Assembly (NCBI GenBank): GCA_905236295.1 | Contig: CAJOQF010000193.1 | Location: 1-11,502, forward strand | Direction: 5' to 3' | Length of the DNA stretch: 11,502 nt | Origin: an uncultured Eubacterium sp. | GTDB lineage: Bacteria > Bacillota > Clostridia > Lachnospirales > Lachnospiraceae | In this document: in pieces, positions 1 through 7,423 of the stretch | Position numbering within the stretch: position 1 is the first letter of the stretch | Layout of the letters: each line of letters starts with the position of its first letter | The notes under the pieces: generated by a model | The model's database searches: none | The model's input: the letters and a program-made list of their open reading frames with translations, nothing else | Told to the model about the DNA's origin: nothing | Position numbers and translations under genes: made by a program

Positions 1-80
1 AAATAAAAGTGCCGAAAAAGTATAAATAATATTGATGAGAAGCACAAATTTTGGTAATCTCTTGGTAGAGGTGATAATTC

Positions 81-1026
81 ATGGAATATGTTAGAAGAAT
101 TATAGATGATGAACTTGAAAACTGGGGAATCGAGTGGGACAATCTCGTTAAACAGTATCATCGAGGATGTAGATTACAATTTTGATGGACAGTTATGTGA
201 TACAAAGTTGGAAAACTTATTCTTTGCAGCATGTAGAGGCGGTTGGCCTAGATGTATGGCATTAAAGAATGATGCTTCAAAGTTAAAGATAGCAAAGGAT
301 TATTACCATCAGATATATAATAAAGATATTAACAATGTAGATGGAGTGAAAAGAAACTCAGAATTGATGAGAACGCTGATATGGTCATATGCAAGAAATA
401 TGGCAACTACAGCTAAGAAGAGTAGTATATTAGCGGATGTAAAGGCTAATCATGAAACTACAGATACAACATTACGGTCATATGTAGAAGTGCTAGAGAA
501 ACTATTTGTAATAAAAGATATAGATGCCTGGACTCCTCAAATTCGTTCGAAGACAGCGATAAGGGCAGCTAAAAAACACATATTTATAGATCCGTCTATC
601 GCATTAGCTGCTTTGGGAATTAACCCGGATTATTTTAATAATGATTTGGATTTATTTGGTCATGTATTTGAAAATATGGTTTTGAGAGATATATTGGCCT
701 ATGCTGCTGCGCATGATGCAAGAGTAATGCACTATACTGACGATACAGGATTAGAAGCGGATGCAGTGTATCAATTAGCTGATGGTAGATATGCGTTAAT
801 CGAAATAAAAACAGGTGCGAACCAAATTCCCGTTGCTGAAAAAGGGCTGTTAAAATTTAGAGATGTAATCAGAAACCACAATGAAAAAGCATTAGAAAAT
901 GAAAAACATCCTAAGCCAACATATAGAGAACCATCAGCGTTGATTATTATTTGTGCGAATACACCGATAGCGTATACTACAGAGAATGGGGTAAAGGTTG
1001 TGCCTTATGGGTGTATGAAGGACTAA
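81..1026 (+). pseudogene. Broken AAA-ATPase with DUF4143 C-terminal domain
   Basis: The frame open from the ATG at 106 to the TAA at 1026 encodes 306 residues that match the C-terminal half of the AAA-ATPase/DUF4143 family. Visible blocks are CRGGWPR, a KDYYHQIYNKDI..VDGVKR segment, SYARNMATTAKKSSILADV, IDAWTPQIRSKTAIR, IDPSIALAALG and GLEADAVYQLADGRYALIEIKTG. The last carries the D...E.K pattern typical of the nuclease-like C-terminal fold. The N-terminal ATPase half (Walker A and B) is absent. A better start lies at ATG 81, preceded by GAGGTG at 69-74, and opens MEYVRRIIDDELENW. That resembles the first residues of these ATPases but is in a different frame and stops at about 183. The simplest reading is an internal deletion of roughly 190 codons near 118-126 that also shifted the frame. 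Full-length relatives are about 400-480 residues. The family identity is clear; the N-terminal stub is inference. Confidence 0.75.
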
Positions 1027-1104
1027 AAGCTTCAAGCTTAATAACTAGATAATAAGGGGAGTAATTGGTCTGACTCCACTTGCTCGAGCCGTAAGTTATT
1101 GAGG
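1027..1104. other. Short convergent intergenic region with small inverted repeats
   Basis: This 78-bp gap separates the ends of the broken ATPase gene (plus) and the kinase gene (minus). It holds AAGCTT twice (1027-1032 and 1034-1039), an AATAACT/AGTTATT pair (1040-1046 and 1094-1100), a GGAGT/ACTCC pair (1058-1062 and 1073-1077) and the palindrome GCTCGAGC (1082-1089). None is followed by a convincing T-run on either strand, so I do not call a terminator. A YesN-type response regulator gene would often lie here, downstream of the kinase, and it is absent. Confidence 0.4.
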
Positions 1105-2946
1105 CTATTCATCTGTGTTCTTCACAGGCAGCGTAATCTTGCACACGGTCTGGCCGCGCTCGATGGAGTAGGCGAGGCCGTATTCTTCGCCACAGATCAC
1201 CTTTATTCTGCGGAAAATATTTTGAACCCCGTATCCTTCCGACTTGAACGAAAGAAGCTCTGAGTCGGCGGGGTTGTATACGAGGATTCGATCCATCTTG
1301 TCTATGTCGAGGCTTACGCCATCATTCTTTACATATATAATAAGGTTTTCTGACTCTCGTTTTACGTCAATTTCGATGTGTCCGCCGCCCGGAAGCTTTG
1401 AGAGTCCGTGCTTTATGCCGTTTTCCACAAGTGGCTGCAGGATAAAACGGGGGATAAAAAGTTTTTTCTCGAATTCGGGAACGTGGATCTCGTAGGATAA
1501 TTTGTCCCCAAATCTGTAGTGCTGAAGCACAAGATAACTCTTAACGTATTCAATTTCCATATCGAGCTCGACAAAATAAGTGTTATTTTTCATAAGACTC
1601 AGGCGGAATGTGTCGGAGAGGGCAGTTACCATGTTGCTGATCTCCTCCTCGTCATGCATAAGAGCCAGCCAGTTTATTGAGTCGAGCGTATTATATAAGA
1701 AGTGCGGATTGATCTGGCTCTGCAAAAGAGCAAGTTCCGCATCTTTTTTTTCGAGATTCTTTACATATATCTCCTGAATCAGATTTTGCACACGATTCTG
1801 AAGCTGCTCATATGAGCGATAAATGTCGCCGATCTCGTCGGTCCTGCGGGAGTATCGTTCCATAAGGGCAGAATTTTTGGGCTGTTGTGGGCCATGGTAT
1901 GAGTCCATGACGTTGGAGAGGACAGTGATCGGTCTCGACATATATACAGCACTTCGCCTGGACATCAAAAAGATGAGTACGATCAGCGCCAGGATCAGAA
2001 TAAAAAGGATGGTTGCAAAGTTAGGAAGGGAGTGATTTAACTCCTTGTATCTGGATATCATACAGGTCTTCCAGTCGTTTATCCCGAGTTCTGAGCATGA
2101 GTAAATAAAAGAACCTCCGTTGTGCCAGAGAGCTAAATTCTGAGTTGAAGATCCGTATTCAGATAAAATGTCGCTGTAGTCGCGCATCGGAAGGTTGGAT
2201 GAGAGTACGTGATCGTCGGAGTCCAAAAGATACATATTTGTGGTTGAACCCCAGTCTATCTCATGCCAGAGGCGCTGCATATAGTCGTCGTTTAGATAGA
2301 TCATCACATAGCCGAGCTGGACATCCGGTGAATCGACACTGTAGATGCCTCGGGCCAGCATGTGAGTGTTATTTTGTGGCGGAATTTCCCCGTTTCGCTG
2401 GGAATTCCACGATTTGCTCGAAAGTGTGGAATACGGGAACCAGTTGGATGAACGCGGAGAAGCGGTCATATCGTGATACCACCATTTGGTTTTGATCTTG
2501 TCAAAGGATGCTCTGTCGGTGTAGGCCTTGCCTGTGGAAAAGAGTGTGTAGGATGTGCTGGTAAGCACGATACTGTCTATATAGTCACGGTCTGCCATGA
2601 GTGCGGCGAGTGTGTACGACACGTTGGCGTCGTCAGGGTAGGAATTGCTTTGGAGAGCTTCGTTCATATAGTTTTGGATGGTGGCGGATAGTATGATATC
2701 GCGGGAGACAGATTCCGTGTCAGAGTAAACTGAAGAAAGCCTTGCGTTTAGGTGAGCAAGCTGGGTCTCCTGCGCCTGAACCATGGTGTTGATGTTGTTT
2801 GTTGCCGTCAGTAGATAGGAAATAAGAGCCATTGTAGCCAAAACGGGAATGGCAATGGCCATAAATGAGATAAAAAGTCTGCCGCGGAAACTTAAATTCT
2901 TCGGAAATCCATTAAATATGTAAAAAAACAATCCTCTTTTCTTCAT
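1105..2946 (-). CDS. YesM/LytS-type membrane sensor histidine kinase
   Basis: A two-component sensor kinase of the His_kinase (PF06580) class. From the ATG at 2946 it has 613 residues: basic N-terminus, membrane segment at about 23-46, an extracellular sensor region at about 47-305 (Cache-like in size and position), a second membrane segment at about 307-328, HAMP at about 330-390 and a coiled linker. The phosphoacceptor box QINPHFLYN follows, with His415. The ATPase domain shows the N-box QPLVENGIKH (Asn509) and the G2 box GYGVQNIFRRI (about 571-581). The G1 box reads NDGVS where DNGxG is usual. A TTG at 2961 (five codons more, directly preceded by TAG) is an alternative start; neither start has a good ribosome binding site. 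It diverges from a solute-binding lipoprotein gene. Kinases of this family usually pair with a YesN/AraC-type regulator, and none is in the window. Confidence 0.9.
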   Translation of the reverse strand: MKKRGLFFYIFNGFPKNLSFRGRLFISFMAIAIPVLATMALISYLLTATNNINTMVQAQETQLAHLNARLSSVYSDTESVSRDIILSATIQNYMNEALQSNSYPDDANVSYTLAALMADRDYIDSIVLTSTSYTLFSTGKAYTDRASFDKIKTKWWYHDMTASPRSSNWFPYSTLSSKSWNSQRNGEIPPQNNTHMLARGIYSVDSPDVQLGYVMIYLNDDYMQRLWHEIDWGSTTNMYLLDSDDHVLSSNLPMRDYSDILSEYGSSTQNLALWHNGGSFIYSCSELGINDWKTCMISRYKELNHSLPNFATILFILILALIVLIFLMSRRSAVYMSRPITVLSNVMDSYHGPQQPKNSALMERYSRRTDEIGDIYRSYEQLQNRVQNLIQEIYVKNLEKKDAELALLQSQINPHFLYNTLDSINWLALMHDEEEISNMVTALSDTFRLSLMKNNTYFVELDMEIEYVKSYLVLQHYRFGDKLSYEIHVPEFEKKLFIPRFILQPLVENGIKHGLSKLPGGGHIEIDVKRESENLIIYVKNDGVSLDIDKMDRILVYNPADSELLSFKSEGYGVQNIFRRIKVICGEEYGLAYSIERGQTVCKITLPVKNTDE

Positions 2947-3012
2947 AAAAAGATAGTACAACTAATGTGGATACCTTGCAAGCAAGTGTGCGAAAATGCT
3001 ACTATTATGAAC
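2947..3012. promoter_or_regulatory. Divergent promoter region between kinase and binding protein genes
   Basis: Only 66 bp separate the two chosen start codons, so both promoters must lie here or inside the genes. On the plus strand an extended -10 (TG at 2997-2998, TACTAT at 3000-3005) sits 18 bp after TTGCAA (2976-2981). Transcription would start near 3011-3013, that is at the ATG itself. On the minus strand CATAAT (3009-3004) could be the kinase -10, but it has no clear -35. The two -10 boxes overlap, which would make the promoters mutually exclusive. This is pattern reading only. Confidence 0.25.
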
Positions 3013-4323
3013 ATGAAAACAGAGAATATTTTAAAGAAAACAAGTTTAATAATAATGGTTTTGGCGCTTTGTGCAAATCTGATCGCCTGTACATATAATG
3101 AGAACGAACAGGTATCGGATGAGATTGAGGCTGATGCGCAGGTGAAAGAGCAGTTTGAGGTCTGGACATTTTACGACAGGAATATACCGGGCTACTACTA
3201 CCGATTTATGCTCGATGATATCGCTGAGGAATACGGGGTGACATTGGATGTCAAAAATTATTCGTCGGATGATATGGATAATAAGCTTTCGCTTGCACTG
3301 GTGACGGGCGAGCTTCCGGATATATTTATGACTCCGGGAGGAGAACTGGTCGAAGATTTTATTGATAACGGTGTGTGCGCCCAGCTGGATATGTATCTCT
3401 CGGATGTGAATCTTTATGAGGACTACGATTACACCTATACGGATGGCAAACATTATGTGATCCCGTGTATGGTGAAAAATTATGGCGTATGTTATTACGA
3501 CACGAAACTCATGAAAGAGATAGGCGTGGACATTCCAAAGACATGGGAAGAGTTCTACGAGTTAAATGATAAGGTAAAAAAATATAACGAGATTAATAAT
3601 ACGGATTACTCGACTATATCTTTCGGTGAAAAGGACGGCTATGAGGGGATGTTGTTATATGATATGCTCACGATCAATGCCTACACTGAGGAGAAGGGGC
3701 TGATTCCCGACGGTAATGTGGAGATGGGAAAAGAGATTCACGAAAAGAGCGTCCAAAAGGTCGATGACCTGCTGAAAGCCGGAGTGTTCTCCGACGATTA
3801 TATGGAAACGGGAGATGAGGAGGCTATCACCAATTTCATTAACCACAGATCGCTTATGCTGGTCAACCAGTCAGCTATCCTTTCGCATCTGATATGGAAT
3901 ATGGGCGATGATTTTAAGGTAGGGGTGCTGCCGGGTGCCTATTCAAAAGATGGACGTTATGCACTTACAAGTTTAAACAGCGGGGCGATGCCCGGGCTTT
4001 GTATCAACTCAGGGTGTGAAGACCAGCAGCTTGCCGGGGAAATCTGTGTTGAGTATCTTAAGCGGGTAAATGAACAAAACGTAAAGCTTGGGTATGCGAG
4101 CATGCTGTATGAGGAAAAGGCAAAGGACGAATCCTTCCTGACACGTAGGATCGAGATGAACCGTCTTATTGAAAATGCGGCGGGAAACCCGGTTGCACCG
4201 ATGATCAGAGTGAAGAAAGATCTCACCCGAGGCTTCAATACCATTTCAAAAGATTACTATGGTGGACTGATTGATAAGGACGAGTTTATGAAAGCATTGG
4301 TTAAATTACACGGCGCTTGGTAA
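3013..4323 (+). CDS. Extracellular solute-binding lipoprotein, family 1 (sugar-type)
   Basis: A lipid-anchored ABC binding protein of the SBP_bac_1/8 class, 436 residues from the ATG at 3013. The signal peptide is MKTENILKK followed by a hydrophobic run and the lipobox LIAC (lipidated Cys26). The mature part shows family features: LALVTGELPDIFMTPGGEL early on, DGKHYVIPCMVKNYGVCYYDTKLMKEIGVDIP, then KTWEEFYEL, and later MLVNQSAILSHLIW and VGVLPG. ATG 3007 (two codons longer) or ATG 2965 (16 codons longer) are possible starts. The 2965 start would give an unusually long N-region, and none has a clear ribosome binding site. No sugar permease or ATPase genes accompany it, so it either borrows a transporter encoded elsewhere or acts as a ligand sensor for the divergent kinase. 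The ligand cannot be told from sequence; a carbohydrate is the family's usual cargo. Confidence 0.85.
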   Translation: MKTENILKKTSLIIMVLALCANLIACTYNENEQVSDEIEADAQVKEQFEVWTFYDRNIPGYYYRFMLDDIAEEYGVTLDVKNYSSDDMDNKLSLALVTGELPDIFMTPGGELVEDFIDNGVCAQLDMYLSDVNLYEDYDYTYTDGKHYVIPCMVKNYGVCYYDTKLMKEIGVDIPKTWEEFYELNDKVKKYNEINNTDYSTISFGEKDGYEGMLLYDMLTINAYTEEKGLIPDGNVEMGKEIHEKSVQKVDDLLKAGVFSDDYMETGDEEAITNFINHRSLMLVNQSAILSHLIWNMGDDFKVGVLPGAYSKDGRYALTSLNSGAMPGLCINSGCEDQQLAGEICVEYLKRVNEQNVKLGYASMLYEEKAKDESFLTRRIEMNRLIENAAGNPVAPMIRVKKDLTRGFNTISKDYYGGLIDKDEFMKALVKLHGAW

Positions 4324-4490
4324 AAATGCACAAAATCATGCCGGCTGTATTGTGACATTTGTGCAAAGGGTATATTAAAAATATTAATATTCTAAATAAA
4401 ATAATAATTTTACCTAATTTAAATTTATATAAATTGAGTATATTATTAAAACTACCTTAAAGGTAACATTCTAATAAATCTTTTTGTACG
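4324..4490 (+). promoter_or_regulatory. AT-rich leader of the Liv operon with two inverted repeats
   Basis: This gap most likely holds the promoter and operators of the Liv operon. An 8-bp perfect inverted repeat, TGCACAAA (4327-4334) and TTTGTGCA (4358-4365), surrounds a 23-nt spacer. A compact palindrome TACCTTAAAGGTA lies at 4453-4465, about 43 bp before the start codon. One promoter candidate is TTGTGA (4350-4355), 17 bp, TATTAA (4373-4378), but the region is so AT-rich that several other -10 boxes are possible. No classic terminator for the upstream binding protein gene is visible. Confidence 0.35.
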
Positions 4491-4507
4491 AAGGAGGAAA
4501 AGAAAGT

Positions 4508-5815
4508 ATGAAAAAGAGATTAGCAAGAGTTGCAGCGATCGGTGTTGCAGTTCTCATGATGGGTTCACTTGCAGCATGCGGACAGAATTCGGCAGCAGAA
4601 GGTGCCGGATCAGGCAGCGACAATGGCGCAGCAGCACAGGCAGGCGGCGAGACTTCAGCTTCAGGTGATGTGATCACAGTCGGCGTTGTATATCCTAAGA
4701 CTGGTGCACTTGCAGCTTTCGGTGCAGGTACAGAGGAAATGTACGGATATGCTGTTGACGAGATCAACCAGGCAGGTGGTGTTGAGGTTGACGGAACAGC
4801 TAAGCAGATTCAGCTTGTATACGCTGATTCAGAGTCTGATGCTACAAAGGCTTCAGAGGCAGCTAACAACCTTATCTCATCAAAGAATGTAGACATCATG
4901 CTCACAGCTAAGACTGCTGACACAACAGTTCCTGTTGCTGCAGCTTGCGAGAGAGCCGGAGTTGTTTGCCTCTCAGTTGATACACCGGATGAGGCATGGG
5001 CTACATCTGATTATCAGTACAGCTTCCACGCTGGATTCAACACAGAGAACGAGCTTAGCTCATTCAAGGATGCATGGGATGCAGCAGGCATCACAGGCGG
5101 CAAGGTTGGTGTTATGCACGCAACTGATACAGAGGGACAGACAATGATCAACGCTATCAGCGAGTTCGCTGAGGCAAACGGATACACAGCATATGATCCG
5201 GGTGCATACAACTCAGGAGCTACAGATTATACATCAATCATCGACAACCTCAAGAAAGAGGCTTGTGACGCAGTAGTAGGCGTTATGCTTACATCTGACT
5301 TTGGAACATTCTACTCACAGCTTAAGTCTTCAGGCTACATGCCGAAGGTTACTACAGTTGCTAAGGCTACACTCTTCAAAGAGGACGTAGATGCAGCTGG
5401 TGCTGACGGACTTGCAGACGGACTTTGCTCAGAGGTTTGGTGGACACCTTCTCATCCATACAAGTCATCTATCACAGAGGAGACTTGCGAGGATATCGGA
5501 AACAAGTGGATGGAGCTTACAGGAGCTACATACGCACCGGCTACAGCAGGTTATGACTATGCAAACGTAGAGATCCTTTACAACGTTCTTAAGAACGCTG
5601 CTTCGCTTGACACAGACAAGCTTGTTCAGGCAGCAGCTGATCTTTCAATAGATACAGTTATCGGTAAAATAGATTTCAACGATCAGCATTACTCAGTACA
5701 GCCGCTCGTAACAGGACAGTGGAAATACAACGAGGATGGAACATGGACTCAGGACATCATCGCAAATACTCAGGTTCCGGACTGCCCGACAACAGCAGAA
5801 ATCAGATTAAACTAA
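4508..5815 (+). CDS. livK: Branched-chain amino acid-type ABC transporter, substrate-binding lipoprotein
   Basis: The type I periplasmic binding protein (Peripla_BP_6, COG0683) of a HAAT importer, 435 residues. AGGAGG (4492-4497) lies 10 nt before the ATG at 4508, which decides the start. The signal peptide MKKRLARVAAIG... ends in the lipobox LAAC (Cys24), so the protein is lipid-anchored outside the membrane. An Ala/Gly/Ser-rich linker (about 25-53) precedes the fold, which opens VITVGVVYPKTGALAAFG. This is the typical first strand and ligand loop of the family. Later blocks include AVDEINQAGGV, ADSESDATKASEAANNLI and VGVMLTSDFGTFYSQLKSSGY. Strong, repetitive codon choice suggests high expression. 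A terminator and a new promoter separate it from the four transport genes. Leu/Ile/Val is the usual cargo, but the C-terminal half (SEVWWTPSHPYKSS) differs from classical LivK, so another small ligand is possible. Confidence 0.88.
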   Translation: MKKRLARVAAIGVAVLMMGSLAACGQNSAAEGAGSGSDNGAAAQAGGETSASGDVITVGVVYPKTGALAAFGAGTEEMYGYAVDEINQAGGVEVDGTAKQIQLVYADSESDATKASEAANNLISSKNVDIMLTAKTADTTVPVAAACERAGVVCLSVDTPDEAWATSDYQYSFHAGFNTENELSSFKDAWDAAGITGGKVGVMHATDTEGQTMINAISEFAEANGYTAYDPGAYNSGATDYTSIIDNLKKEACDAVVGVMLTSDFGTFYSQLKSSGYMPKVTTVAKATLFKEDVDAAGADGLADGLCSEVWWTPSHPYKSSITEETCEDIGNKWMELTGATYAPATAGYDYANVEILYNVLKNAASLDTDKLVQAAADLSIDTVIGKIDFNDQHYSVQPLVTGQWKYNEDGTWTQDIIANTQVPDCPTTAEIRLN

Positions 5816-5853
5816 TAAGGATTGATAAATACACAGTTACCTTATAGCAGAAT

Positions 5854-5887
5854 AAAAGGGGTCGCCGTTGTTGCGGCGACCCTTTTT
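5854..5887 (+). terminator. Intrinsic terminator between livK and livG
   Basis: A 9-bp GC-rich stem, GGGTCGCCG (5859-5867) with CGGCGACCC (5874-5882), and a 6-nt loop ttgttg. A-U pairs extend it on both sides and TTTTT follows at 5883-5887. It lies 39 nt after the binding protein stop codon. Its position fits partial termination that lets the binding protein be made in excess over the permease complex. Confidence 0.85.
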
Positions 5888-5908
5888 CTATAAAAAATGA
5901 GGGATGAA

Positions 5909-5937
5909 ACTTAATAATGCGCGTGTTGCATTATAAT
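5909..5937 (+). promoter_or_regulatory. Probable internal promoter for livGFHM
   Basis: A perfect TATAAT (5932-5937) follows the terminator and precedes the ribosome binding site at 5945-5952. The -35 is poor: 17 bp upstream the sequence is ACTTAA (5909-5914). An activator or read-through from upstream may therefore contribute. Confidence 0.45.
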
Positions 5938-5944
5938 AAAATAT

Positions 5945-5952
5945 AAAGGAGG
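5945..5952 (+). promoter_or_regulatory. Ribosome binding site that selects a TTG start for livG
   Basis: AAAGGAGG ends one base before the ATG at 5954, too close for efficient initiation there. It ends 7 bases before the in-frame TTG at 5960, the usual distance. Starting at TTG also gives the N-terminus MSAILKV, which looks natural for this ATPase family. Confidence 0.6.
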
Positions 5953-5959
5953 TATGAAG

Positions 5960-6688
5960 TTGAGTGCTATACTAAAAGTGAATGATCTTGGAATATCATT
6001 CGGAAGTAATCACGTTTTAAAAAGCATCAATTTCGAGCTCGGACAGGGAGAAGTTCTTGGTGTTATCGGGCCGAACGGTGCCGGCAAAACAGTTATGCTT
6101 AACATTCTTACCGGAATATTAAAGCCTACCAAGGGTGTGATTGAATTCGACGGCAAAGAGATCGGACACGAGGGCGTTACACAGCGTTGTCGTGGTGGAA
6201 TCGGAAGAACATTCCAAGTACCGAGACCGTTCGAGCAAATGACGGTATTTGAAAATATCATGGTTGGTGGCGTTTTCGGAGCCGGTATGAGTGAAGCGCA
6301 GGCAAAGGAAAAAGCTATTGAGGTTTCAAAGCTTATCAAATTGGAGGACAAGCTTGGTCTTTTCGCAGGAAAGCTTGGACTTCTCGACAGAAAACGTCTT
6401 GAGATAGGACGTGCTCTTGCTACAGAGCCGAAGATCGTCCTTCTCGATGAGGTCGGCGGCGGACTTACAGAGTCTGAGGTCGGACTTATCATCAACCTTG
6501 TTAAAGATATTAAGGCACAGGGTGTAAGTGTTATATGGATCGAGCATATCATCCGTACAATGCTTGAAGGTACTGACAGAGTTATGCTCCTCGCAGACGG
6601 AGTTGATGTCATCACCGGAAAACCGCTCGATGTCATGAACTCAGCAGAAGTTAAGAAAGTATACATGGGAGGAGGCGACGACGAATGA
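5960..6688 (+). CDS. livG: HAAT-type ABC transporter ATP-binding protein (LivG-like)
   Basis: One of the two cytoplasmic ATPases that power the importer, 242 residues from the TTG at 5960 (244 if the ATG at 5954 is used). Motifs in order: Walker A GPNGAGKT (37-44), Q-loop in RTFQVPRPF (Gln86), a region that replaces the usual LSGGQ signature and reads LGLLDRKRLEIGRAL (139-153), Walker B IVLLDE (159-164) and the switch histidine in WIEHII (His196). The GRTFQ.PR motif and the overall size are typical of LivG (COG0411). The signature variant resembles the LxLxDRKRLE form that I recall from a sub-group of LivG proteins, so it need not mean loss of function. Its stop overlaps the livF start (ATGA), which implies translational coupling. 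Confidence 0.88.
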   Translation: MSAILKVNDLGISFGSNHVLKSINFELGQGEVLGVIGPNGAGKTVMLNILTGILKPTKGVIEFDGKEIGHEGVTQRCRGGIGRTFQVPRPFEQMTVFENIMVGGVFGAGMSEAQAKEKAIEVSKLIKLEDKLGLFAGKLGLLDRKRLEIGRALATEPKIVLLDEVGGGLTESEVGLIINLVKDIKAQGVSVIWIEHIIRTMLEGTDRVMLLADGVDVITGKPLDVMNSAEVKKVYMGGGDDE

Positions 6689-7404
6689 GTTTATTGGAAG
6701 TTAAAAATATCGATGTTCATTATGGCGACTTCCTTGCAATTCAGGATGTGTCGCTCAATGTAGAGCCCGGTACGATCGTTTCTCTTATCGGAGCTAACGG
6801 TGCCGGCAAATCCACCATTATGAATACAATATGCGGTCTTAACTCTCCTTCAAAGGGTGATATCATCTTCAACGGACAGAGTATCGCCGGCAAGAAGGCT
6901 AACCAGATCGCAAGACTCGGTCTTACAATGTCTCCTGAGGGCAGCCACTGCTTTGAGAAGATGACCGTTCAGGATAACCTTCTTATGGGAGCTTATCTTG
7001 AGAAGGGACCGGAGAGAATGAAGAGACTCGAAGATGTCTACAAACTCTTCCCGATCCTCAATGAGAAAAAGAACCAGACAGCTACCTATCTCTCAGGTGG
7101 ACAGAGACAGATGCTTGCCATCGGACGTGGTATCATGGCTCAGCCGAAGATTCTTCTTCTCGACGAGATTTCACTCGGACTTGCTCCGGTTGTTATCAAT
7201 GATATCTATGAGAAGCTTCAGGAGATCGCAGCAACAGGTCTTACAATGCTTATCGTAGAGCAGAACGTTACTAAATCATTGTCAGTTTCTGATTATGCCT
7301 ATGTAGTACTTGAGGGTAAGATAGTCATGGAAGGAAAGTCAAGCGAACTCGACGAGAACGAAGTTAACGATGCTTACTTCGGAATCGGAAGCTTCGCACA
7401 TTAA
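6685..7404 (+). CDS. livF: HAAT-type ABC transporter ATP-binding protein (LivF-like)
   Basis: The second ATPase of the importer, 239 residues, close to the usual LivF length (COG0410). Motifs: Walker A GANGAGKS (36-43), the LivF hallmark PEG at about 84-86 with EKMTVQDNLLMGAY after it, a canonical signature LSGGQRQMLAIGRGIM (from 136), Walker B ILLLDE (156-161) and the LivF-type VEQN (191-194), where Gln takes the place of the usual switch His. The start overlaps the livG stop by four bases, with a GGAGGAGG run at 6668-6675 inside livG as ribosome binding site. With its canonical signature it would complement LivG, whose signature is atypical. The gene is clearly recognised; the cargo of the complex is not defined. 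Confidence 0.9.
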   Translation: MSLLEVKNIDVHYGDFLAIQDVSLNVEPGTIVSLIGANGAGKSTIMNTICGLNSPSKGDIIFNGQSIAGKKANQIARLGLTMSPEGSHCFEKMTVQDNLLMGAYLEKGPERMKRLEDVYKLFPILNEKKNQTATYLSGGQRQMLAIGRGIMAQPKILLLDEISLGLAPVVINDIYEKLQEIAATGLTMLIVEQNVTKSLSVSDYAYVVLEGKIVMEGKSSELDENEVNDAYFGIGSFAH

Positions 7405-7423
7405 AGGAAGGGGTGAAACATAG

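Noticed and set aside
1027..1104. Bidirectional terminator between the convergent genes
   Set aside because: Stems are only 5-7 bp and no T-run follows on either strand.
6010..6666. Minus-strand 218-codon open frame opposite livG
   Set aside because: It is a shadow of the well-supported livG frame; its Ser/Pro/Ile-rich translation shows no domain.
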